DNA from: Candidatus Zixiibacteriota bacterium
GTDB taxonomy: Bacteria > Zixibacteria > MSB-5A5 > GN15 > FEB-12
DNA: 7,916 nt
Direction of reading: 5' to 3'
Assembly (NCBI GenBank): GCA_003641345.1
Contig: QNAD01000088.1
Coordinates: forward strand, 1 to 7,916
A program made the translations under genes and the position numbers. Shown piece by piece: positions 1-5,892 of this stretch. How positions within the stretch are numbered: position 1 is the first letter of the stretch; every line of letters begins with the position of its first letter. The notes under the pieces were generated by a model that saw only the letters and a program-made list of their open reading frames with translations, searched no databases and was not told the origin of the DNA.

Positions 1-317
1 CTAATTTTATAAGTTTGTGCTAATACTGTATCTTCTTTGCCATTAATTTTTGTTAGCACAACTTTGTTACTAAAGAAATCTATAGCTTTTTGATCCCTCA
101 ACACGACCGTATCAAGGCGTTTACACCAAGGTCATGAATCAGAATAAAAATCAATTAAAATATCTTTACCGGATGCTTTTGCTTCAGCTTGAGCAGCTAT
201 AAAAGTAGCATGAAAAGGAGCACCAATTATATCTTTGGCAGTTTCTTCTTCTGTTGAACAAGAAATAATAAGAGCAAAACTCATTATTATTATTAATCCG
301 ATAGCAATTTTCTTCAC
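1..317 (-). CDS. Thioredoxin-like lipoprotein with in-frame UGA read as selenocysteine (UxxC), 3' end outside window
   Basis: Seen: from a GTG at 317-315 the product opens with a charged-hydrophobic signal peptide (VKKIAIGLIIIMSFALIISC) ending in a lipobox, IIS-C20, so it is probably an exported lipoprotein. After a short helix-like stretch comes a thioredoxin beta strand (DILIDFYSDS) followed by TGA (residue 62) and then PWCKRLD. The frame stays open for 43 more codons to position 1. These include FFSNKVVLTKING and LAQTYKI, which match the strand after the active-site helix and the usual 'la.kY.v' segment before the cis-Pro loop. The TGA sits where the family has the first Cys of CxxC, so the active site would be Sec62-Pro-Trp-Cys65. 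Known: thioredoxin-fold proteins are a recurrent class of bacterial selenoproteins. Inferred role: a thiol/selenol oxidoreductase in the cell envelope. The gene is last in the accC-gcvH-gcvPA unit, 38 nt after the previous gene. Alternatives are a nonsense mutation or a base error. The GTG is preferred over an ATG at 374 because it has a good GGAGG and the signal peptide starts there. Confidence 0.85.
96..117 (-). promoter_or_regulatory. Bacterial SECIS-like hairpin downstream of UGA
   Basis: On the minus strand CCUUGAUAC (117-109) pairs over all nine positions with GUGUUGAGG (104-96), counting three G-U wobbles. It closes a four-base loop, GGUC (108-105). The loop begins 23 nt after the UGA, within the spacing known for bacterial SECIS elements, and has G at the first two loop positions. 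From memory, the E. coli fdhF SECIS also presents GGUC in its apical loop to SelB. The element lies inside the coding sequence, as bacterial SECIS elements do. No folding energy was computed. Confidence 0.75.
132..134 (-). other. In-frame UGA, predicted selenocysteine codon
   Basis: This TGA interrupts the thioredoxin-like frame exactly at the position of the N-terminal redox cysteine. The next three codons are Pro, Trp and Cys, giving a UxxC motif. General reassignment of UGA to Trp or Gly is unlikely, because pepP in this window ends normally at a TGA and its product has the expected length. Recoding to selenocysteine is an inference from position, the downstream open frame and the hairpin at 96-117. 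Confidence 0.8.
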
Positions 318-321
318 TTTA

Positions 322-326
322 CCTCC
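322..326 (-). promoter_or_regulatory. Shine-Dalgarno fixing the GTG start of the thioredoxin-like gene
   Basis: The minus strand reads GGAGG-TAAA-GTG, a strong ribosome binding site four bases before the GTG at 317. The upstream in-frame ATG at 374 lies inside the end of the preceding gene and would place 19 extra residues before the signal peptide. Confidence 0.75.
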
Positions 327-355
327 AGTAATATACTTCTGTTGACTTCTGATAA

Positions 356-691
356 TTAATTGATTCCCTGCCATTGTTCCCCTAAGGTCATATCCAAAAT
401 CTCTTTTGCTTCATCCTTACATGAAAAAGGAACAGATAATTCAAACATGGCTTGTTTAGATTCAAATATTGGATTAAGGGTTAAGCCGATATTTCCAAAA
501 AAGCCTGATTTAGATAAACTGACAGCAGGTATTTCAGAAGATTTCAAGGTTTCGATTGCAAAATCTGAAGATATTTTATCAGAGATATAACCTATCACAA
601 TCCATTCTTCTGCATTTTCTAAAGGAATGTCACAATCAGGACAAACGGTCAAAGTATTGTCAAAATCTTTATTACATTTAGGACACAACAT
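356..691 (-). CDS. Zinc-ribbon plus DUF2007-like small protein
   Basis: This 111-residue protein has two visible parts. Residues 3-20 form a zinc ribbon with two CPxC knuckles (C3, C6, C17, C20). Residues 29-103 resemble the DUF2007 'putative prokaryotic signal transducing protein' family. The supporting features are EEWIVIGYISD followed by a helix that would select the 'subunit/ligand' (AIETLKSSEIPAVSL) and a final FSCKDEAKEILD helix typical of that fold. No enzyme motif or membrane segment is present, so it is likely a cytoplasmic binding or regulatory protein of unknown ligand. Its ATG overlaps the gcvPA stop by one base (TAATG), so translation is probably coupled to gcvPA. The ribosome binding site inside gcvPA is weak. 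The assignment to DUF2007 is by pattern and moderately sure. The function is unknown, and a link to glycine cleavage rests only on position. Confidence 0.8.
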   Translation of the reverse strand: MLCPKCNKDFDNTLTVCPDCDIPLENAEEWIVIGYISDKISSDFAIETLKSSEIPAVSLSKSGFFGNIGLTLNPIFESKQAMFELSVPFSCKDEAKEILDMTLGEQWQGIN

Positions 692-2025
692 TATTTATTA
701 ATACTTTCTAATCTGTTTATAAGTTTATTGATATCCTCATCAGTTCTTTTTTCCGTAGCCGCAATAATCAAACAATTATCCATTTTAGAATACCAACGAC
801 CGGCATCAATACCCGGCAATACTCCATCCTTAACCAATTGCGAAATTATATCCTGTGCCGGAATAGGAGTTTTTACTGCAAACTCATTTACATAAGGATT
901 ATTAAAATAAGGTTCATATCCATCAAGTTCAAAAATCTTCTCTGCTGTATTATGAGCATTTTCCAAAGATAATAATGCTACTTTTTTTAAACCTGTTTTC
1001 CCCAGTAACGAACAATAAACAGAAGCAATTGTTGCACACAATGCCTGATTTGTACAAATATTAGAAGTAGCTTTTTCCCGACGGATATGTTGCTCTCTGG
1101 TTTGCAGAGTTAAAACAAACCCATCCTTACCATCGACATCTTTAGTGCGTCCGGCAATTCTCCCCGGAATCTGTCTTGCTAAATCCTTCTTAACAGCAAA
1201 AAAACCAAGTAGTGGTCCTCCAAAAGAAATAGGTAATCCAAGCGGTTGTCCTTCACCAACAACAATATCCGCTCCACTCTCAGCGGGTGTCGTCAAAATA
1301 GCTTGAGAAATAGGATTAATCGACATAATCATTTTCCCACCAACTTTGTGAATTGATTCAGCCGCAATTTGAACATCCTCAATATACCCAAAGAAATTTG
1401 GCTGACCCAAAAGAACACAAGCTGTACTTTCATCAATCAAATCAGCCATACGATTAAAATCAGTCAAACCATCTTTCAATGGCACTGTTATCAACTCAAT
1501 ATTATGCCCGGAAAGGTAGGTTTGAATAACTTCCCTGTAGAGAGGATTAACAGTTTCAGATAGTATGGCTTTATCCCTTTTGGTTACTCTGGATGATAAG
1601 ATAATCGCTTCGGCAGCAGCCGAGGCACCGTCATACATAGACGCATTAGCAATATCCATCCCTGTTAGACGACAAATATGGGTTTGGAATTCATAAATAA
1701 TCTGCAATGTTCCCTGAGCAACTTCCGGTTGATATGGGGTGTATGCTGTTACAAATTCCGGACGACTGGCAATATTATTAATTGCCGATGGTATAAAATG
1801 ATCGTAGATACCACCGCCGGCAAAGCAGGTCAATTTAGTGTTATTCTCTTTTGCCAATGATTGAATATCATGAAGTAATTCCATCTCAGATAAAGCAGGA
1901 ATATTCAATTCTTTTTTTAACCTAAGCTCTTCTGGGATATTACTAAAAAGTTCACTTATATTTTTTACATTAATTTTGTCAAGCATAGCTCGACGATCAT
2001 CATCAGTATTTGGTATATATGGCAT
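691..2025 (-). CDS. gcvPA: Glycine dehydrogenase (decarboxylating) subunit 1, P-protein alpha half
   Basis: The 444-residue length fits the N-terminal half of split P-protein. In the glycine cleavage system, the P-protein (with the PLP-bearing GcvPB) decarboxylates glycine and passes the aminomethyl group to lipoyl-GcvH in the cytoplasm. Family signatures are clear: FAGGGIYDHFIP at about 68-79, TAYTPYQPE at 93-101, GMDIANASMYDGASA at about 122-136, then GEGQPLGLPISFGGP, and RTREQHIRREKATSNICTNQ-like text (TLQTREQHIRREKATSNICT) before the C-terminal domain. The PLP lysine belongs to GcvPB and is not expected here. The ATG at 2025 starts the canonical 'YIPNTDDDRRAML' N-terminus, although its ribosome binding site is weak. 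It follows gcvH by 26 bases. The partner gcvPB and gcvT are not next to it. The neighbour downstream is a zinc-ribbon protein, so the complex must be completed by genes elsewhere. Confidence 0.95.
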   Translation of the reverse strand: MPYIPNTDDDRRAMLDKINVKNISELFSNIPEELRLKKELNIPALSEMELLHDIQSLAKENNTKLTCFAGGGIYDHFIPSAINNIASRPEFVTAYTPYQPEVAQGTLQIIYEFQTHICRLTGMDIANASMYDGASAAAEAIILSSRVTKRDKAILSETVNPLYREVIQTYLSGHNIELITVPLKDGLTDFNRMADLIDESTACVLLGQPNFFGYIEDVQIAAESIHKVGGKMIMSINPISQAILTTPAESGADIVVGEGQPLGLPISFGGPLLGFFAVKKDLARQIPGRIAGRTKDVDGKDGFVLTLQTREQHIRREKATSNICTNQALCATIASVYCSLLGKTGLKKVALLSLENAHNTAEKIFELDGYEPYFNNPYVNEFAVKTPIPAQDIISQLVKDGVLPGIDAGRWYSKMDNCLIIAATEKRTDEDINKLINRLESINK

Positions 2026-2051
2026 TTATAATTTATCTTAACCTTTAATAT

Positions 2052-2429
2052 TTATTCTAATATTTTTTTATAATCTTCTGGGCTTAACAATAGTTCAATT
2101 TCCGCAGTTTTTTTAATTTCAATCTTAACCATCCATCCCTGCCCAAATGGATCGCTATTGATAACCATCGGGTTATCATCAAGATCAGCATTCACTTCAG
2201 TAATTTTTCCTGATAGAGGCAAATACATATCTGAAACTGCTTTAACAGCCTCAATAGTGCCAAATGTTTGCATTTGATCAAATTCATCACCTATATTCGG
2301 TAATTCTATAAAAACAATATCACCTAATTCGCTTTGGGCAAAATCGGTAATTCCGATTGTGGCGATATTACCTTCAATCTTAACCCATTCATGTTCTTTG
2401 GTGTATTTTAATTTTTCTGGAATATTCAA
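2052..2429 (-). CDS. gcvH: Glycine cleavage system H protein (lipoyl carrier), TTG start
   Basis: This 125-residue protein is the full usual length for GcvH, the lipoylated shuttle between the P, T and L proteins of glycine cleavage. The N-terminal YTKEHEWVKIEG, the central ITDFAQSELGDIVFIELP and the lipoylation segment TIEAVKAVSDMYLPLSG are all canonical, with Lys63 as the predicted lipoyl site. The C-terminus (NSDPFGQGWMVKIEI, then an SPEDYKKIL helix) is complete. The start codon is TTG at 2429-2427. It is chosen because it gives the family N-terminus (MNIPEKLKYT) and has an AGGAGG five bases upstream, and no ATG lies in frame there. The gene begins 15 bases after the accC stop and is 26 bases before gcvPA, consistent with co-transcription. 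Pairing directly with gcvPA supports a functional glycine cleavage role rather than a stand-alone lipoate carrier. Confidence 0.96.
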   Translation of the reverse strand: MNIPEKLKYTKEHEWVKIEGNIATIGITDFAQSELGDIVFIELPNIGDEFDQMQTFGTIEAVKAVSDMYLPLSGKITEVNADLDDNPMVINSDPFGQGWMVKIEIKKTAEIELLLSPEDYKKILE

Positions 2430-2434
2430 TGTCG

Positions 2435-2440
2435 CCTCCT
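2435..2440 (-). promoter_or_regulatory. Shine-Dalgarno supporting the gcvH TTG start
   Basis: The minus strand reads AGGAGG-CGACA-TTG, a near-perfect anti-16S match with five-base spacing. It decides the rare TTG start for gcvH, and it sits in the short gap just after the accC stop codon. Confidence 0.8.
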
Positions 2441-2444
2441 TAAA

Positions 2445-3908
2445 CTAAGATTCTTTCTGATTTGTCTCTAATTCCACACTTGTAGCTTCTGTCTTTTTAT
2501 TAACAACTTCCTCAGTGCTACTTTTTAATGTGAGAGATAATTTTTCAGAAGATTCTGGGTTTGTCTTTTTTTTTAAGTAATTTTCTAAAAAGTTAATATC
2601 ATAATTACCCTTAATAAAATCAGGGTTGCGGATAATTTCCTTATGAAATGGTATTGTAGTCGGTACGCCTTCAATGATATATTCGTCCAAAGCTCTACTT
2701 AGTCTAACTAAAGCTTCTTCGCGGGTACGTCCTTTAACAATCAATTTGGCAATCATCGAATCATAGTATGGAGGAATTATGTAATCCGTATAAGTAGCAG
2801 TTTCAATTCTTACACCAAGACCGCCTGGTGTATTTATGGCTGTTAGTTTTCCTGGAGTTGGTCTAAAATCTTTTTCGATATCTTCAGCATTTATCCGGCA
2901 TTCAATCACTGCCCATTTGGGAACTATTTCTTCCTGATTATATTTTAATTCCTCTCCCATAGCAACTTTAAGTTGATCTTTTACTAAATCAACTTCGAAA
3001 GCTTCTTCGGTAACAGGATGCTCTACCTGAATACGAGTATTCATTTCCATGAAGTAATATTTTAAATCTTCATCTACCAAAAATTCTATAGTACCTGCTC
3101 CACGATAATTAACCATCTTTGCTCCACGTACGGCAGCATCTCCCATTTCTTTTCTAAGTTCCGGTGTAAGCAAAGGTGAAGGAGTTTCTTCAATCAATTT
3201 TTGATGTCTTCTTTGAATAGAACAATCTCTTTCACCAAAATGATAGAAATTTCCGTGTGTATCACCCATTAGTTGTATCTCAACATGATGAGGACCAACA
3301 ATAAATTTCTCCAGATACAAATCAGGGTCTCCAAAAGCATTACCGGCTTCGGTTGAGGCGATATGAAAACCTCTTTCCAATTCTGCGTCGTTTCGGCAAA
3401 CTCTCATCCCTTTACCGCCGCCTCCTGAAACAGCTTTTACAATTACGGGATAAGTAATTTCTTTAGCCAATTTCAGAGCATCATGAAAACTTGAAACAAT
3501 TCCTTCTGAACCGGGAATGGTAGGAACTCCTGATTTTCTCATTAACTCTTTGGCTTTTACTTTATTGCCTAACATCCGAATTTGTTCAGGAGTTGGTCCA
3601 ATAAACACCATTCCGCATGATTCACAAATTTCAGCAAAATCAGCATTTTCAGCCAGAAACCCATAGCCCGGATGAATAGCACCGGCATTTGTTATTTCAG
3701 CGGCGGCAATTATTCGTTTAGGGTCAAGATAAGACTCATTAACCTGAGGTTTTCCGATACAAATATCTTCATCAGCAAAACGTACATGCAAAGCATCTCT
3801 GTCTGCTTCGGAATAGACCGCAACTGTTTTAAGCCCCATCTCGCGACAGGCACGTATAATTCTCAGAGCAATCTCGCCCCGATTGGCAATTAGTACTTTA
3901 TCAAACAA
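2445..3908 (-). CDS. accC: Biotin carboxylase subunit of acetyl-CoA carboxylase, TTG start, long C-terminal tail
   Basis: AccC carboxylates the biotin of AccB using ATP and bicarbonate, the first half of the malonyl-CoA reaction. The biotin carboxylase N-domain begins with MFDKVLIANRGEIALRI. The ATP-grasp region has Lys116, Lys158 and the glycine loop SGGGGKG (161-167). The segment ERDCSIQRRHQKLIEE lies at about 226-241. The metal/catalytic set is E275, E288, N290, R292 and E296 (MEMNTRIQVEHP), with R338. The C-domain runs to about residue 447. A 40-residue Ser/Thr/Glu/Lys-rich tail follows, absent from typical AccC of about 447 residues and probably disordered. The tail begins at an A9 run (2566-2574). 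The start is TTG at 3908-3906, preceded by GAGG at 7 bases and giving the canonical N-terminus. The gene heads the unit that continues into gcvH. Pyruvate or propionyl-CoA carboxylase subunits share this domain, but the nearby accB favours acetyl-CoA carboxylase. Confidence 0.95.
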   Translation of the reverse strand: MFDKVLIANRGEIALRIIRACREMGLKTVAVYSEADRDALHVRFADEDICIGKPQVNESYLDPKRIIAAAEITNAGAIHPGYGFLAENADFAEICESCGMVFIGPTPEQIRMLGNKVKAKELMRKSGVPTIPGSEGIVSSFHDALKLAKEITYPVIVKAVSGGGGKGMRVCRNDAELERGFHIASTEAGNAFGDPDLYLEKFIVGPHHVEIQLMGDTHGNFYHFGERDCSIQRRHQKLIEETPSPLLTPELRKEMGDAAVRGAKMVNYRGAGTIEFLVDEDLKYYFMEMNTRIQVEHPVTEEAFEVDLVKDQLKVAMGEELKYNQEEIVPKWAVIECRINAEDIEKDFRPTPGKLTAINTPGGLGVRIETATYTDYIIPPYYDSMIAKLIVKGRTREEALVRLSRALDEYIIEGVPTTIPFHKEIIRNPDFIKGNYDINFLENYLKKKTNPESSEKLSLTLKSSTEEVVNKKTEATSVELETNQKES

Positions 3909-3915
3909 AAGTATT

Positions 3916-3919
3916 CCTC
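3916..3919 (-). promoter_or_regulatory. Shine-Dalgarno supporting the accC TTG start
   Basis: GAGG, followed by AATACTT and then TTG on the minus strand, gives seven-base spacing. It supports the TTG at 3908, which begins the family-standard 'FDKVLIANRGEIA' sequence. Confidence 0.65.
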
Positions 3920-3957
3920 AATAACTAAAGTATTTTGGTCAACTCAAATAGACTGTT

Positions 3958-3986
3958 ATTATAAGATAAACATTTTAAAATTACAA
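3958..3986 (-). promoter_or_regulatory. Predicted sigma70-type promoter for accC-gcvH-gcvPA unit
   Basis: On the minus strand a -35 box TTGTAA (3986-3981, 4 of 6 consensus) is separated by 17 bases from a perfect -10 box TATAAT (3963-3958). A start of transcription near 3951 would leave a leader of about 43 bases before the accC TTG. The site lies in the 223-base gap between the pilT terminator and accC, where a new promoter is required. I see no riboswitch-like or operator structure in the rest of that gap (3909-4083). Confidence 0.65.
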
Positions 3987-4083
3987 TAGGAAAGCAGAGT
4001 TTTCAAAAAGATTTATTATTTTTCTTTAATTGTAATGCTTTATATTTCAGGAGCTTAAGATATTTCATCGGGAAAGTGAGCAT

Positions 4084-4110
4084 AAAAAAAGGGAGGTGGT
4101 TTCCTCCCTT
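4084..4110 (-). terminator. Rho-independent terminator after pilT
   Basis: On the minus strand AAGGGAGG (4110-4103), loop AAACCA (4102-4097) and CCTCCC (4096-4091) are followed by seven T residues (4090-4084). The six-pair GC-rich stem extends by A-T pairs into the T run. It starts 22 bases after the pilT stop codon. This ends the TPR-pepP-accB-pilT unit and separates it from accC. Confidence 0.92.
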
Positions 4111-4131
4111 ATATCTCAATAAAACAAAAAT

Positions 4132-5286
4132 CTAATATTTAATAAAATCAGGACCAGAATCAGTATTTTGCGATGATTCCTCAGATTCCTGATCATCACC
4201 TCCCCAACGGTCTGCTGTTCCCGTTATCCCCTTCAAACGTAAATCAAAATCATCAGGATTAGAAGCTTGTGACATCGCTTCTTCAAATGAAATCATTCCT
4301 TGTTTATAAAAATTCATAATAGATTGATCAAAAGTTTGCATTCCATATTGAACCGTTCCTTGTTCAATTAAATCAGGAATATCAATGGTTTTATCAGGGT
4401 TTATAATACATTCACGAATAGCAGCTGTACTAACCATAACTTCCAAAGCCGGAACACGGCCGGGCATATCAGATCGGGTCAATAATCTTTGACAAACAAT
4501 AGCTTGAACGGTTCCAGCCAATAATAAGCGAATCTGTTGATGTTGATGAGGTGGAAAGAACGAGATAATACGGGTTATGGTTTCAACTACATTTAAAGTA
4601 TGCAGAGTAGTCAAAACCAAATGACCGGTGTCTGCCGCTGTTAAGGCAATTGACATTGTTTCCAAATCACGTACTTCACCAATTAGAATAACATCGGGAT
4701 CCTGACGAAACGCCGCTCTTAATGCCGAGGCAAAGGTTTCGGTGTCTCCACCTACTTCTCTTTGGGATATAATTGATTTTTTGTCCCGATAAATATATTC
4801 TATCGGGTCTTCTACTGTTAAAATATTTTCTGAACGACTATTATTGATTACTTCAATCAACGATGCTAAAGTAGTTGATTTACCGGATCCGGTAGTACCG
4901 GTAATAATTATAAGTCCTCTTCGTTCATTGGATAGTTTATTTATTATTTTAGGGAGATTTAATTCTTCGAACGTTGGCACTTGTGTATTGACCGCACGAA
5001 TTGCAATACCGGACGTCCCTCTTTGTCTATATAAATTAATACGGAAACGCCCCAGTTTGGCAACTGAAAGAGCAAGATCCATCTCGTTTTTTCTTTTATA
5101 CCGCTCCATCTGTTTTTCATTGAGTATCTGAGTTACTATTTTTTCCATACCGTCTATTGTGATCGGATCGGTAGCTATTTGTTCCAAATTACTATTGATT
5201 CTTAAATGAGGACGCACCCCAACACGGATATGCAAATCTGACGCTTTACGGTTAAGCATCTCAACCAGCATCTGTTTTAAATTCAT
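4132..5286 (-). CDS. pilT: PilT/PilU-type type IV pilus retraction ATPase
   Basis: This 384-residue cytoplasmic hexameric ATPase is of the PilT family, which drives depolymerisation of type IV pili and twitching motility. The N-terminal PAS-like domain has the family signature KASDLHIRVGVRPHLRI (14-30). The ATPase domain has Walker A GTTGSGKST (130-138), an Asp box around TVEDPIEYI (158-165), Walker B DPDVILIGEVRD (196-207) and a His box TADTGHLVLTTLHT (about 217-230). A PilT-like C-terminal segment (QGTVQYGMQTFDQSIMNF, then GMISFEEAMSQASNPDDFDLRLKG) excludes the assembly ATPase PilB/GspE. A short acidic tail (about 362-384) follows. ATG at 5286 has AAAGGG six bases upstream. The gene is 23 bases after accB and is followed by a terminator. 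Other pilus genes are not in the window. Choosing PilT rather than PilU needs alignment, so the symbol is at family level. Confidence 0.92.
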   Translation of the reverse strand: MNLKQMLVEMLNRKASDLHIRVGVRPHLRINSNLEQIATDPITIDGMEKIVTQILNEKQMERYKRKNEMDLALSVAKLGRFRINLYRQRGTSGIAIRAVNTQVPTFEELNLPKIINKLSNERRGLIIITGTTGSGKSTTLASLIEVINNSRSENILTVEDPIEYIYRDKKSIISQREVGGDTETFASALRAAFRQDPDVILIGEVRDLETMSIALTAADTGHLVLTTLHTLNVVETITRIISFFPPHQHQQIRLLLAGTVQAIVCQRLLTRSDMPGRVPALEVMVSTAAIRECIINPDKTIDIPDLIEQGTVQYGMQTFDQSIMNFYKQGMISFEEAMSQASNPDDFDLRLKGITGTADRWGGDDQESEESSQNTDSGPDFIKY

Positions 5287-5309
5287 GGAAATCCCTTTCC
5301 GTGTTTATA

Positions 5310-5795
5310 TTATTCCGGGTCGATATAGAAAAGAGTTTGGCCGAACTCAACCGGTTTACCGTTTTCAATACAAATTTCTGATATGCGACCGCCAACTTCG
5401 GATTCAATTTCATTCATTAGCTTCATCGCCTCAACAATACAAACAACTTGCCCTACTCTGATTTTCTCATTTAATGAAACATAGGAATCAGCGTCAGGAG
5501 CCGGAGCGGCATAAAAAGTACCAACCATCGGCGATGTTATAGGGATCAATTTGCTTTTATCAACGGCAACATCTTCTGAAATAGATGAGGGTTCAGTTTG
5601 AGATGTTGCTTGTACAGCTTTTGGCGTAGCAGGTACAATCGGTTGCACAATCGCCGGTGCTGAACTTTGGCCATTGTCAGCTAAATTATTTTGTCGAGTA
5701 ATTTTGACTGACCGCCCCCAGCCTTTAACCTCAAGAGATCCAATAGCAGACTCTTCAACAATCTTAATCAACTTTTTAATATATTTTTCGTTCAT
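5310..5795 (-). CDS. accB: Biotin carboxyl carrier protein of acetyl-CoA carboxylase
   Basis: This protein of about 161 residues carries the biotin that AccC carboxylates and the carboxyltransferase then uses to make malonyl-CoA. Its architecture is typical. A charged N-terminal helix (NEKYIKKLIKIVEESAIGSLEV) leads to an Ala/Pro/Thr/Gln-rich mobile linker (about 42-72). The biotinyl domain then has SPMVGTFYAAPAPDADSYV and the biotinylation motif EAMKLMNEIE (Lys125 from this start), ending at LFYIDPE. I start it at ATG 5795 because GAGG lies six bases upstream and the family N-terminus begins there. An in-frame ATG at 5819 adds eight residues without a ribosome binding site. The gene lies between pepP and pilT. 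In many bacteria efp sits beside it and accC follows directly, and neither holds here. Confidence 0.94.
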   Translation of the reverse strand: MNEKYIKKLIKIVEESAIGSLEVKGWGRSVKITRQNNLADNGQSSAPAIVQPIVPATPKAVQATSQTEPSSISEDVAVDKSKLIPITSPMVGTFYAAPAPDADSYVSLNEKIRVGQVVCIVEAMKLMNEIESEVGGRISEICIENGKPVEFGQTLFYIDPE

Positions 5796-5801
5796 CAATT
5801 T

Positions 5802-5805
5802 CCTC
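5802..5805 (-). promoter_or_regulatory. Shine-Dalgarno selecting the inner accB start
   Basis: GAGG, then AAATTG, then ATG on the minus strand gives six-base spacing and favours the ATG at 5795. The upstream candidate at 5819 has no purine-rich site before it. Confidence 0.75.
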
Positions 5806-5863
5806 AAAACAATTAACATTAATGACAGGAAAGCCTACCAATAATAATTTTAAACTGTGATTG

Positions 5864-5892
5864 ATTATATAAAATCTAAATCATAGTTCCAA
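5864..5892 (-). promoter_or_regulatory. Predicted internal promoter for accB-pilT
   Basis: On the minus strand TTGGAA (5892-5887, 4 of 6 to the -35 consensus) is followed after 17 bases by a perfect TATAAT (5869-5864). The -35 box lies in the last codons of pepP. Transcription would start near 5857 and leave a leader of about 60 bases. No terminator is visible after pepP, so this would add to read-through rather than replace it. Confidence 0.55.

Noticed and set aside
132..134. Genome-wide reassignment of UGA (Gly or Trp code)
   Set aside because: pepP ends at TGA with a normal family length, and tryptophan is coded by TGG here. Only one in-frame TGA is seen, placed at a redox cysteine with a hairpin after it.
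318..374. Upstream ATG start at 374 for the thioredoxin-like gene
   Set aside because: It overlaps the end of the DUF2007 gene, lacks a clear ribosome binding site and puts 19 polar residues before the signal peptide. The GTG at 317 has GGAGG.
132..374. Simple pseudogene caused by a nonsense mutation
   Set aside because: The downstream frame is intact for 43 codons with conserved thioredoxin features, the stop falls exactly on the redox Cys, and a SECIS-like stem follows. It cannot be fully excluded without genome data.
3909..4083. Possible riboswitch or glycine-sensing leader upstream of accC-gcvH-gcvPA
   Set aside because: The predicted leader from the promoter to the accC start is only about 43 bases. 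It has no paired glycine aptamer and no expression-platform terminator.
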